From: JAUVIB01 sp964424545
Lineage (GTDB): Bacteria > Calditrichota > Calditrichia > Calditrichales > Calditrichaceae
Direction of reading: 5' to 3'
Assembly: GCA_964424545.1 (NCBI GenBank)
Contig: CAYRJN010000009.1
Span: forward strand, 1 to 37,506
DNA length: 37,506 nt
Both the position numbers and the translations under genes were made by a program. Below the pieces are notes generated by a model, which was not told where the DNA came from, made no database searches, and saw only the letters and a program-made list of their open reading frames with translations. Shown here in pieces: positions 8,332 through 17,533 of the stretch; positions within the stretch are counted from its first letter, which is position 1; the number at the start of each line of letters is the position of its first letter.

Positions 8332-10929
8332 TTATTTTCCCCATTCGGGATAGACCCTTATAGCATCTATATAATTATGAATAACATCCGTATGACAATC
8401 TTCCTGCCATACGCCTTTCTGGTAACGGTCGCTGCGTTCACTAACGCTGCCGTCGCTAAAAATGGCATATAATCCGTAATTTAACACCTGATAAGCCACG
8501 CCTTTATATTCGTCATTACCGAGCGTTTTGCCGTACATAGCCAATACGGCGCCGTATGTTGATAAGATTCCTCCCCAAGGGCTTTTGTCATAATCCTGTT
8601 CCCCGCAAATGGGAACGCCGTCAATCACGCTTGTAAAATTCTTATTTACGAAATCGATTAACATTTTTGAATGCTCACGCCACTGCGGATCAATAGCTTC
8701 TTGTTTTTCAAGCAGATAGCGCGCGAGATTTAACGGCGCCCAGGCAGTACGATTATCCCCCTCTTCATGATCTTCAAAAAACTGCACCCAAAGCATGCCG
8801 TCTTCTTTTAAATTGGGCAGTTGATAATTGACAATCCAATTCCATAATAGTTTACGGGGATTGATAAATTCATTATAGCCTTTTTCAATCAACCCATCAA
8901 ACAATCGCAAAATATAGGCCATATTACCGGCCACTTCGCCCCGCGCTTTCCCACTGCGGTAATCGACGCGAAACGGCCAGGGAGAACGATGCGCGCCACC
9001 CTTTCGTTGGTTTACCGCCAGTACGCGGGCATTTTGCAGGGCTTGATCAAGATAGCTTTTCTCTCCGGTTTCATCATACAACATCAGCAAAGCGTAACCG
9101 GCGATTCCCGCTTTATCCGGTTCTGTTTCATAAGGCAGATCACGCTGGCAGCCACAATCGGCAGGCTGAGGCGCAACGCCTGCAAAACCGGTTGAACGGG
9201 TAATACGAGGATATTTGCCTTCGTTCGGCGTCAACGCTTCTTTAATAAGATAATCGCCCATGTAACGCGCGAAATTCAAAACGCGCTTATCTTTTCTGCC
9301 GTCGTAGCGATAATATTTCAGATAGGAAATGATGCCCATACCATTCTGCGTGGCCGGGATAAGCGTCGCCCAATCCCGAAACAATTTATAATCGCCGTCC
9401 ATAAACGTGTAAACCATAAAACTCGGATAGCCGTTAACTTTCGGGCTTCTAAGATACCAGTTCATTTCACGCTGTAAGGCGTCTTTCCATGAAGTCCAGG
9501 GCAGCAGAATACCATTTTTATCATAGCGCGCTTTATGTGAACATATTATTTTCGTATTTGTTAAATTTTGCAGATTTTTGGGCAAAGATAATTTTTTCTT
9601 CTCAAAACGATATACTTTCCACTGTGGAACAGCCTTCATAGCATCCAAGAAATTATGCACCACATCCGTATGACAGTCTTCCTGCCAGCTCCCTTTTTTC
9701 CAGCCTTTAGCGCCGCATAAAGCCGCCGAGCCGCCGTCATTATCGATGAAATAACTGACCCATTTAAGATTGCGGTAAGCGATTTCCTTATACTTTTCTC
9801 CGCCGCCCGCCGCATAAAACATAGCCGCCACACCGCCGAGCGTAGAGCAGGCGCCGCCCCATTCGCGTTTATCCACATCCTGTTCGCCCATCAAGGTAAC
9901 CCCGCCCGGTCTTTGTAGAGAAAAATGTTTCATGGCAAATTCAATACACTGACGCGCCAGTTCTTTCCAGTCCAGATCTAAAGCGACCTTTTTTTCAATC
10001 AAATAGCGAGCCGTATTCAGGGGCGCCCAGGAATTGCGGTTGTCTTCAGGCGACATATCTTCAAAAAACTGCACCCACAAGCTTTCATCTCGATTGTCCG
10101 GAGCAGGAATCTGATAATACCGAATCCAGTTCCACAGTTTTACGCGCGGCGGACGGAAACGGCTGTGCCCGTGTTCCAAAAGTTTATCGAATAAACGTAA
10201 AATATAAACCATATTAGCGCTGCGTTCGCCCCAATACTTTCCGGAAACGGCGTCAACGCGAAACGGCCAGGGAGAATGTTGCGCATCGCCCTGCCGCATA
10301 TTTTCAACCAATACATCCGCGTTATGCAACGCCTGATTCAAATATTTCTCTTCTTTAGTAACCTCATATAAGCGTAGGAGCGCATAACCGGCAATACCGC
10401 CTTTGTCCGGTTCGATTACATATTGTCCCAGCTTTTCATCGCCTTGCGCGCTTTTTGTTATTGGTAAATCGCTGTTATGCCCGGTCGAACGGGTAAAACG
10501 CGGATAGGCTCCTTTATCCGGCGTTAAGGTTTCATTGATGATAAAATCACCCATTAAACGGGCCGTCTTCAATATTTTAGGATCGGCGCGTCCGGTATAA
10601 TAATAGTATTTTATGTAAGATATGATGCCCATACCCAACTGCGTGGCGGGAATAAAATCCGTGCGATAGGATTTATAGTTTTCATCCATAAAGGTAGCAT
10701 AGAAAAAAACGGGATATCCTTTTTTGCCTTTGGGACAGTTCTGATACCAGTTCATCTCTTTAACCAAAGCGCGCGACCACGGAATCCAGGGCAACAATTT
10801 ACCGTTTTCATCGTATTGCGCTTTATGAAAACCAATTTTTTGCGGCAGCTCCCGCTCCGCCGCGCCAATAAGACAATACATGAAAAATAGAAAAAATACA
10901 AAATAGAAAAAAATCGGACTTTTTTTCAT
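8332..10929 (-). CDS. Secreted tandem-duplicated alpha/alpha-toroid protein, probably glycan-active
   Basis: An 865-residue exported protein (signal peptide MKKSPIFFYFVFFLFF..., cut near GAA-ER). Its mature part is two copies of one domain of roughly 400 residues (about 25-455 and 461-865). Both copies contain HKA(Q/R)YDxNGxLLPW, IPATQxGMGIISYxKYY, EPDKxGIAGYALLxLY, SPWPFRVD, WVQFFED, GEQDxDKxxWGG and EDCHTDVxHN. The regular helical hairpins with aromatic and acidic residues suggest an alpha/alpha toroid of the kind used by glycoside hydrolases, lyases and C5-epimerases; I cannot name the family. I chose the ATG at 10929 because it starts the signal peptide; an upstream ATG at 10992 would bury it. 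As first gene of a sugar operon, its 272-bp upstream spacer (to 11201) should hold the operon promoter, but I recognise no sites there apart from a 10-bp palindrome at 11116-11125. Confidence 0.72.
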   Translation of the reverse strand: MKKSPIFFYFVFFLFFMYCLIGAAERELPQKIGFHKAQYDENGKLLPWIPWSRALVKEMNWYQNCPKGKKGYPVFFYATFMDENYKSYRTDFIPATQLGMGIISYIKYYYYTGRADPKILKTARLMGDFIINETLTPDKGAYPRFTRSTGHNSDLPITKSAQGDEKLGQYVIEPDKGGIAGYALLRLYEVTKEEKYLNQALHNADVLVENMRQGDAQHSPWPFRVDAVSGKYWGERSANMVYILRLFDKLLEHGHSRFRPPRVKLWNWIRYYQIPAPDNRDESLWVQFFEDMSPEDNRNSWAPLNTARYLIEKKVALDLDWKELARQCIEFAMKHFSLQRPGGVTLMGEQDVDKREWGGACSTLGGVAAMFYAAGGGEKYKEIAYRNLKWVSYFIDNDGGSAALCGAKGWKKGSWQEDCHTDVVHNFLDAMKAVPQWKVYRFEKKKLSLPKNLQNLTNTKIICSHKARYDKNGILLPWTSWKDALQREMNWYLRSPKVNGYPSFMVYTFMDGDYKLFRDWATLIPATQNGMGIISYLKYYRYDGRKDKRVLNFARYMGDYLIKEALTPNEGKYPRITRSTGFAGVAPQPADCGCQRDLPYETEPDKAGIAGYALLMLYDETGEKSYLDQALQNARVLAVNQRKGGAHRSPWPFRVDYRSGKARGEVAGNMAYILRLFDGLIEKGYNEFINPRKLLWNWIVNYQLPNLKEDGMLWVQFFEDHEEGDNRTAWAPLNLARYLLEKQEAIDPQWREHSKMLIDFVNKNFTSVIDGVPICGEQDYDKSPWGGILSTYGAVLAMYGKTLGNDEYKGVAYQVLNYGLYAIFSDGSVSERSDRYQKGVWQEDCHTDVIHNYIDAIRVYPEWGK

Positions 10930-11201
10930 CCCGTTTCTATTAAACCTCAATTTGTTGTTCAGACGCTTACAGTTTAAAATATAATGACTCATTTGACGGC
11001 GCTACGCTCGTGTTTGTTATTTCTCCCACCGTCCGTAACGAAAATATGATTTTTATTAATCTTTTCAATCTGTCATTTTTTACAAGATAATTTGCAGTGT
11101 AGCCTTCTTAAGGTAAAGCCGGCTTATTTGAATAGGCAATACAAAAAAATGTAATAGCGGCGGATTAATCTTATAGCGGTAAATTTACGGCAAAAATGAA
11201 C

Positions 11202-11597
11202 CTAAGAATCAAGCCACTGCACAAATTCTATAATATTGTTATCGGGATCGGCTATATACAGCCATTTTACGCGATTTTTTATTTCTAACGGGCCTTTAAC
11301 GATATCTATATTTTTTTGCACCAGCAATAACAGTAAACTTTCAAGGTCATCTGTTTTTATAGCAAGGTGCGGAGCATAAGGCGGATTAATTTTCGGTTTG
11401 GCGGTTAAATCGGTATTTTCCAAACCCTGTATTAGTTCAAGCACGGCATTATCAAATTTCAAAAAAGCGAACACTTCATTATGCTCTTTATCCACCGTTT
11501 TGGATATCAGTTTTAATCCCAGCTTTTGGCAATAAAATTCAATGGACTTATCCATATCCATCGTTCTAACGGCATAATGATCAACGGTTAAATTCAT
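11202..11597 (-). CDS. VOC (glyoxalase/dioxygenase superfamily) protein
   Basis: A 131-residue vicinal-oxygen-chelate protein with the usual two beta-alpha-beta-beta-beta halves. It starts with LTVDHYAVRTMDMDKSIEFY and ends with IADPDNNIIEFVQW. His7, the Glu in VLELIQG, His in APHLAIKT and Glu in IIEFVQ are at the positions that normally bind metal, so a metal-dependent enzyme such as a methylglyoxal-detoxifying or dioxygenase-type protein is likely. It starts 17 nt after the stop of the cyclophilin gene and should be co-transcribed. The substrate is not predictable. Confidence 0.82.
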   Translation of the reverse strand: MNLTVDHYAVRTMDMDKSIEFYCQKLGLKLISKTVDKEHNEVFAFLKFDNAVLELIQGLENTDLTAKPKINPPYAPHLAIKTDDLESLLLLLVQKNIDIVKGPLEIKNRVKWLYIADPDNNIIEFVQWLDS

Positions 11598-11613
11598 ATA
11601 TATCCCCCGAATT

Positions 11614-13554
11614 TTATTCTAATACGGTTATATTAATTATTTTATCATCGGGAAGAATTTTATCGACAACATCCATCCCTGCAATAACTTCGGCAAATAG
11701 GGTATAATTTCCGTCAAGATGGGGCTGCTCGCTTTGGCAAATAAAGAACTGGCAGCCGCCCGTGTCAAAACCCGAAGTGGCAATTCCGATGCTTCCGCGC
11801 ACAAAGGACGCTTCATTATCTTCCGAAGGGATAAAGTATCCCGGACCTCCCCATCCGTCTCCCTGCGGATCGCCGCCCTGAATCACAAAATCCGGCACAA
11901 CGCGGTGGAATGTTAATCCGTCATAAAACCCATCCTTAACGAGTTTTAAAAAATTAAAGACGGTCAAAGGCGCCTCATCCGGCAATAATTCCGCTTTTAT
12001 CACACCCCTGTTTGTTTTAATTTGCACAATCACATGATTATCGGCCGCTACAATGGAATCGGCGCTTAAAAACGGCGGCAAGGCAAAAACAGATAATGTA
12101 TCGTTCTGCAAACCAAGCCACCGATTCAATTCAATTACAATACTGCGGTTTGCCGCATGTTGATATAGTAATTTAATTTCTGCTCTATTCACAATTTTGT
12201 TTTTATTTAATCTAAGATTTTTTAATACTTCCGTTTGTACGTCAAATGACTGTGGAAATTTGAATTTTGAGTACAAACTCAATAACACATCCAGCGATAA
12301 AACTTTTTTGGAGGATGTTTTCCATTGTAGCGCCGTAGCAACCGTAGAAACGGCATCAGAAGCAATAAGCGTCTCAAAGTCCTCCTCTTTAATGCGTTTT
12401 CTTTTTTTGAGAATTTCGAAAGCGGCATTGACAAGACGCGGGTTATCCACATTTAAAAATTGCCGTATAATTTGACGCGACATGCGATCGTTTATGATAT
12501 TCAACGCTTGTAAAAGTTTAATTTTAAAATCATCCGTACCGCGGTCAAGGTTTTCCATAATCATGCCATAAGTAATGCCGGGCTGAGATTTTGCCAATAG
12601 TTTCAGCAGTTCTCCTTTTAATGCCCACTCTTTTTCGGCGCTGATTAATTCCGGAATACGCACGTCATTAATTTCGGCCAGCGCTTTATAGGCTTCTAAT
12701 CGTAAATACGGATTGGAAGACTGAATGAATTCATCAAGCCGCACCTCTTTTAAACTATCCTTTACCGCGGGAAGTAAACGCAGCGCATAATAAAGACTCC
12801 GCCAATCCTTTGTCCGCTTTATAATCTTTACCATTGTATCGTTAAACAAAGAATCTTTGCTTGCCGTCGCTTCAAAATACTTACCTCGTCCGGCGTAATC
12901 TTTACTCAACCATTTTAGAAAATATTTTTGATTTAATCCTTTGGCTCCGTTTAATTGCTCAACAATACGGCGTAAATCTCTGCTCCTATAAAAATTATAG
13001 AAAAAATAGCCGCATCCGTTTATGGAATCATTCAATACGGTTTTTCTAAAAGAATTAAGATCGATCTTTTTTCGGGCGAGTATGCCTGCCGTTTTAAGCG
13101 TCTCTCCTTTTAAATCATTCTCTTTTATCCACGCTTGTAAATGAGGAACGCTTCTTGCCGTTCCGCAATGGCTTAAGCCCTTAATAATTTGTATTTTTAA
13201 ATCAAGGGGCAGCGCGGAATTAAACTCTTTCAGCAGAATGGCTTCGGCTTTTTCCGTTTGCGTTTGCCCAAGAGCGAAAATTATTTTTTCACGCAATTTT
13301 AGCTCGGTTTCAACAGAAAGTAACGAATCAAGAAAAGGAATAAAAGCGCTGTTTTTTGTCATGGCCATGGAATTTACCAAAGCAATTTTTTCGAGGCCGT
13401 CGGCTTTTTTATACAATTTCTTCCAACGGATTGTATTGTTATCCCGGGTAAACTCCAACGTTTTAATTTGAACGAGTAACGGTTTCTGTTTCTCTTTTTC
13501 CGTCGAACACATAATAATAAACAACATGATAAAAATGAAATATATGATTTTCAT
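11614..13554 (-). CDS. Lipoprotein with HEAT-like repeats and a cyclophilin-type prolyl isomerase domain
   Basis: A 646-residue protein. It has a lipoprotein signal (FIIMC, Cys near residue 16), a long helical region of HEAT/armadillo-like repeats (about 60-450) and a C-terminal cyclophilin domain (about 500-640). The catalytic motifs FHRVVPDFVIQGGDP and CQFFICQSEQPHLDGNYTLF are intact, so prolyl cis-trans isomerase activity is expected, probably in the periplasm. The HEAT scaffold could hold client proteins. The ATG at 13554 has a GGAG site 7 nt upstream; the in-frame TTG at 13569 overlaps that site and is rejected. It lies about 700 bp downstream of the multihaem cytochrome cluster on the same strand, although the plus-strand ArsC gene lies between them. 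A role in folding envelope cytochromes is only a guess. Confidence 0.85.
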   Translation of the reverse strand: MKIIYFIFIMLFIIMCSTEKEKQKPLLVQIKTLEFTRDNNTIRWKKLYKKADGLEKIALVNSMAMTKNSAFIPFLDSLLSVETELKLREKIIFALGQTQTEKAEAILLKEFNSALPLDLKIQIIKGLSHCGTARSVPHLQAWIKENDLKGETLKTAGILARKKIDLNSFRKTVLNDSINGCGYFFYNFYRSRDLRRIVEQLNGAKGLNQKYFLKWLSKDYAGRGKYFEATASKDSLFNDTMVKIIKRTKDWRSLYYALRLLPAVKDSLKEVRLDEFIQSSNPYLRLEAYKALAEINDVRIPELISAEKEWALKGELLKLLAKSQPGITYGMIMENLDRGTDDFKIKLLQALNIINDRMSRQIIRQFLNVDNPRLVNAAFEILKKRKRIKEEDFETLIASDAVSTVATALQWKTSSKKVLSLDVLLSLYSKFKFPQSFDVQTEVLKNLRLNKNKIVNRAEIKLLYQHAANRSIVIELNRWLGLQNDTLSVFALPPFLSADSIVAADNHVIVQIKTNRGVIKAELLPDEAPLTVFNFLKLVKDGFYDGLTFHRVVPDFVIQGGDPQGDGWGGPGYFIPSEDNEASFVRGSIGIATSGFDTGGCQFFICQSEQPHLDGNYTLFAEVIAGMDVVDKILPDDKIINITVLE

Positions 13555-13709
13555 AGATATTCTCCGCAATCACCGCTATTTATTAGGTAATAATTCTTTA
13601 GGGCAATTTATGAAAAAAATCGGTATAAGTGGAATAAATTTTATTCAAATGGGTTTATTGAAAAAACAACGAAAACTTAACGGCATAACAAAAAATAGGA
13701 GGTTTAATT

Positions 13710-14060
13710 ATGGTAAAATTATATGGCGTCCCCACTTGTAAACAAATCAGAGACAGTAAGACCCTATTTGAAGAAGAAAAAATTGAATACGAGTTTATCA
13801 ATGTAAAAAAACGGCCATTAAGCCTCGAACAATTAAAAGAGGCCGCAAAACAAATAGGTCTCGATAATCTTGTTAACACCAAAGGGCCGACTTACCGTAA
13901 ACTTGGTCTTAAAGAGATGAATTTATCCGACGATGAGCTGCTGCAATGGCTCCAAAAAGAACAGGGCATGATTAAACGTCCCCTACTGGAAAAAGACGGT
14001 AAATATTGGGGCAACGCCAAAGGCTTTAATAGAGAATCCATTTTACAATTCGTGAAATAG
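13710..14060 (+). CDS. ArsC/Spx/YffB-family thioredoxin-fold protein
   Basis: A 116-residue cytoplasmic protein starting MVKLYGVPTCKQIRDSK. It has the family Cys at position 10, the NVKKRPLS segment and the C-terminal KRPLLEKDGKYWG pattern seen in ArsC/Spx relatives. It has a single Cys where Spx has CxxC, and fits the YffB/ArsC-like group more than a true arsenate reductase. An excellent AGGAGG at 13697-13702 lies 7 nt from the ATG. It is a single gene, divergent from the cyclophilin gene and convergent with the cytochrome cluster; the 191 bp behind it contain only a weak GGCAGA/TCTGCC hairpin (14080-14102). Confidence 0.85.
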   Translation: MVKLYGVPTCKQIRDSKTLFEEEKIEYEFINVKKRPLSLEQLKEAAKQIGLDNLVNTKGPTYRKLGLKEMNLSDDELLQWLQKEQGMIKRPLLEKDGKYWGNAKGFNRESILQFVK

Positions 14061-14251
14061 AACCATACGGAGTCGCCCTGGCAGACAGATCAATTCTCTG
14101 CCTATATATAAAATTACATTGACGCTGCAACCGGCTCGGCTGCCTATACAATTCGTCGGAAAATCTCATTATTGAAGTATTTTACCAATATTAAAAGTAA
14201 AATCGATTCATACTCTGAGAAGCCTAAGCGCTTATGATATAATTTAACATC

Positions 14252-15562
14252 CTATTGCACCTTAGACCTCGAATAACTTAGCAATTTATGACAGCCGGTT
14301 AAACACGAACCGCCGTCCGGCGTCACTTTATATTTCATCGGCATTTCCCAATTTCCAAAGGGCACCTTTTGGGCAATTAAATGCTCATAATTTGAACCGT
14401 GAATATCATGACAGGTTGTGCAGTTCCGCGCTTTTTCGCGGTGTACATGAACGTAATGCAGATTTCTGGAACCGTCGCGGAATTCTGTATCTTCTCTGGT
14501 CTCTTTTTCCGTCATTAACTCTGAATCGTGACAGTCGAAACAGTGTTCAAAAGATTCTACCTTACCTTCGCCGTAGGCGCCGGACGGAAATTTCGCTGTA
14601 AGCAGGAAATAATTATCCGGCGTATGCGCCAAATGGCAGGCGGAACAACCTTCATCTTCAACGGGATAGTGTACATATTCAGAGTGTAAAACTCTTTTGG
14701 CGATATTCTTTACCATATGATCGCCTTTTTTTATCTTTTTATTATGACACTTAAAACAGAGATTTTGTTCTTGGTCTTGCAAAAGCGTCGGATATTTCGA
14801 AACATGGGCATTATGGCATAAATAGCATTTTTCCCCTTTTTGAAAAGGTCCGTGAACTTCCGATTTTTTATCTTGCTGCACCTGTACTTCTTCATGGCAG
14901 TTAAAGCACAGCCCGGGAACGTCTTCCTCTACCATAAACTTATAAGGGGAACTATGGGGCGAATGGCAGTCCAAACAGGTTTCCGTAAAAGGCTCGTGCA
15001 CGCTGACCATTCCTTGCGGATCTTTTTTATTGGTATGACAAAAAATACACATTTCCCGGTCTTCCCTTTTTACCAGTCCTGCAAGATCGGTTTGATGGGG
15101 ATCATGGCAGGCGGTACACATTCCGGCGGCGACCGGCCCGTGTATGGATTGTCCTTTTCTTGAAAGATCGTGGCACTTAGCGCAGGTTTTTGCCTCGTCC
15201 ACATTCAATATATATTCATTTTCCGAGCTGTGGGGATTATGACAATCAAGACATGCGCCTTCTTTTACTGGCTGATGAACATGCGCTTTTTCATTCATCG
15301 GATCGTGACATTCATAACAGAGGTCGGGAATATTCTCCGATAACTTAAATTCTGTTTTATTCTTTAGCGGATGTGTTTTTGCAGAAGTTTCATGACAGTT
15401 CATGCAGTCGTCTTCAGCCGCGCTGTGCACAACCGAATGCTTGATTTTCGCACGATGACATCCTTTTGCCGTACAATTTGAAAAATCATTAGCGCCCAAG
15501 GGCGTTGCGCTAAATCCGATGAAAAGAATTGATGCAAACAGAGATAATAAATATTTTTCCAT
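14252..15562 (-). CDS. Fifteen-haem c-type cytochrome (doubled-CXXCH type)
   Basis: A 436-residue exported cytochrome (signal peptide 1-24, cut near GAN-DF, no lipobox). It has 13 canonical CXXCH sites, an N-terminal CTAKGCH (CX4CH, about residue 30) and a C-terminal CLTGCH (CX3CH, about residue 420), so 15 predicted haems. Extra His residues in the repeated H-x-P-V and CHxPH patterns give enough second axial ligands for bis-His haems. The repeated unit matches the doubled-CXXCH family. It is last in the porin-cytochrome group, 12 nt after the beta-barrel gene. No lipid anchor favours a periplasmic or porin-inserted location, as with the MtrA-type member of such conduits; it could instead be secreted. 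Good AAGGA ribosome site. Confidence 0.88.
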   Translation of the reverse strand: MEKYLLSLFASILFIGFSATPLGANDFSNCTAKGCHRAKIKHSVVHSAAEDDCMNCHETSAKTHPLKNKTEFKLSENIPDLCYECHDPMNEKAHVHQPVKEGACLDCHNPHSSENEYILNVDEAKTCAKCHDLSRKGQSIHGPVAAGMCTACHDPHQTDLAGLVKREDREMCIFCHTNKKDPQGMVSVHEPFTETCLDCHSPHSSPYKFMVEEDVPGLCFNCHEEVQVQQDKKSEVHGPFQKGEKCYLCHNAHVSKYPTLLQDQEQNLCFKCHNKKIKKGDHMVKNIAKRVLHSEYVHYPVEDEGCSACHLAHTPDNYFLLTAKFPSGAYGEGKVESFEHCFDCHDSELMTEKETREDTEFRDGSRNLHYVHVHREKARNCTTCHDIHGSNYEHLIAQKVPFGNWEMPMKYKVTPDGGSCLTGCHKLLSYSRSKVQ

Positions 15563-15574
15563 AATATTATCCTT

Positions 15575-17533
15575 CTAAAAGATTCGTTGAATCCTGATAT
15601 ATCCCCCGTTATAATTAATTATTTCCCCTATAAAATCTCTTCGATACAATTCCAATCCCGCAATAAAATTAAACGAGCGATAAAAAAAATTGTATTCGAC
15701 CAGCACGTTTGTCAGATTCAAATCTATTCCTCTCCCAACCTGAAAACGATGACCGCCGCTTAACGCAAGCGAGGATTTTCTGTTAATCGTATAGGCAATT
15801 CGACCGGAAACATCTGTGAATTTTTGTATTTCATTGGAAGCGGTTAAATCACGGATATGATAATTTGCCGTAACGGATCCGTTTAAACGCCGGTAAATAT
15901 TACCGGACATATTAAAAAATATCCGATTTGATTTATACGGTATGATATTGCTTTGATAATCATCGTGCTCAAAACCAAGCGAGAAAATATTTTTAGATAG
16001 GCGTATACCGTAAACATTTTGATTCACCGTTTTCAGCACTTTATATTCGTTTATTTCAAAAACGTTCGTATAATTCTGGTTATAATACCGATAATACAGC
16101 TCCAATAGACGTTGGAGAAACATAACGCTGCCGTTGAATGCATTGGTATTAGTAGCAAAATCGAAAGAAAGCGGCACCTCCGATATATAATCTACATAAA
16201 CCGTTTGCCCTTCGGCTATTTGTCCTCCTGGGACGCGCTGCACTTCGATATAAACGCCGTGTTCGATCAAAAGATAATCTATATTTTCCTGATAAATAAT
16301 CGTTCCGCTTTCGTCTTTTACAACAACCGAAGCCGTATAAACATAAGGATTGTTTAACAATACGATCTCGTTATCATTCATTTTGTGTTCTTCGCGTAAT
16401 ATTTGCAAATTTCCCGGGCGCACATTGCGGTTATCATGACGACGGCGGTAGTTATACCCTAAGGTCAATCTTCCTCCTGGAATAATCTTTGTATAATTTA
16501 GGCCCACCCCCCCTTGACTGGTAAATTGCTTATAGGATGAATGATTGATATTAATATATTCATAATAAGCGTTGCTTCTTAGGCTTTTATACAGTTTATG
16601 ATTTATCTGTCCTTTAATATTATTCTGATGCAGGAAATAGATATTTTCATCGTGCTTCAAATAACGATAAAAAATCAGTGATTTGAAATTCGCCGGTAAT
16701 AAATAACTGAAATTCTCATAAATTTGCAGGCGTTTAAAAACCTGACTCCCGCTCTGGTTTTGAAAATAGACATCCGACCGCAAAGCGCTTTGGCGATCTT
16801 TGGAAAAGAAAAAATCATCCGACAAACGCCATAACCCGATTATATTGTGAACAAATCCGTAATTACCATAGGTGCGCATATAATCATTATAAGAATAGCG
16901 TAAACTATGCTGATCTATAACGCTGAAAGATTTTTTCACTTCCGCATCAAAATTTCTTCTATTATTTTTGAATTGTCTTCCTGTAGCCAATTCATTTTGA
17001 ATCCAGTTCGAAAATAGATAATTTACGTTAATCGGCGCGATTACGTTGCGGAACGTTAAACCTGTTCCAAAATCTTTTTGGTACATTTCTACATTTGTAG
17101 CAAAATCACGATTAGCGTAACCATGACTGTAATTTGTAAAAAAACGTAGAGCAAGCGGTCTTTTATTAAAAAATTCCAATTGTAATCGCAGCTGTTCCGC
17201 TGTGCGTATTTCCGTTCGATCGGGGATTACCAAAAAAGCCTGATTACGCACCCCCGGATGCCAATCTAAAAACAAATGAACCTGCAAGAGACTGAGATGC
17301 CAAACATAACTGCGGGAGTCCAAGCGCACTTGCCCGAAAAAACGCTTGGTGATTGGCGATTCCATAGTGCCGTTTCTTAAATAATTTTGCTGAGAACGAT
17401 AAATGCTTTCAAGGGAAACAAGGCCGTTAAAACCGATTGAATGCCATCCGCCCGTTTTAACAGGAACGCTTTGCCCGCTCGTCTCTTGAATCAATATTAT
17501 GGCTGTTAAAAGAATTATATAAAAGTTTTTCAT
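15575..17533 (-). CDS. Outer-membrane beta-barrel, probable porin of a cytochrome conduit
   Basis: A 652-residue protein with a signal peptide (1-20, TSGQ). It consists almost wholly of alternating amphipathic strands rich in Tyr, Asn, Arg and Phe, and ends with a terminal Phe as in many outer-membrane barrels. It has no CXXCH. Its ATG overlaps the stop of the 5-haem gene (ATGA), and the 15-haem gene follows 12 nt later. A barrel wedged between two multihaem cytochromes is the arrangement of porin-cytochrome conduits that carry electrons across the outer membrane. There is no sequence match to MtrB that I can see by eye, so the assignment rests on fold and context. Confidence 0.78.
   Translation of the reverse strand: MKNFYIILLTAIILIQETSGQSVPVKTGGWHSIGFNGLVSLESIYRSQQNYLRNGTMESPITKRFFGQVRLDSRSYVWHLSLLQVHLFLDWHPGVRNQAFLVIPDRTEIRTAEQLRLQLEFFNKRPLALRFFTNYSHGYANRDFATNVEMYQKDFGTGLTFRNVIAPINVNYLFSNWIQNELATGRQFKNNRRNFDAEVKKSFSVIDQHSLRYSYNDYMRTYGNYGFVHNIIGLWRLSDDFFFSKDRQSALRSDVYFQNQSGSQVFKRLQIYENFSYLLPANFKSLIFYRYLKHDENIYFLHQNNIKGQINHKLYKSLRSNAYYEYININHSSYKQFTSQGGVGLNYTKIIPGGRLTLGYNYRRRHDNRNVRPGNLQILREEHKMNDNEIVLLNNPYVYTASVVVKDESGTIIYQENIDYLLIEHGVYIEVQRVPGGQIAEGQTVYVDYISEVPLSFDFATNTNAFNGSVMFLQRLLELYYRYYNQNYTNVFEINEYKVLKTVNQNVYGIRLSKNIFSLGFEHDDYQSNIIPYKSNRIFFNMSGNIYRRLNGSVTANYHIRDLTASNEIQKFTDVSGRIAYTINRKSSLALSGGHRFQVGRGIDLNLTNVLVEYNFFYRSFNFIAGLELYRRDFIGEIINYNGGYIRIQRIF

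Noticed and set aside
14080..14102. Hairpin GGCAGA/TCTGCC after the ArsC-like gene as a terminator
   Set aside because: The stem is only 6 bp with an 11-nt loop and no T tail, so it is too weak to call.
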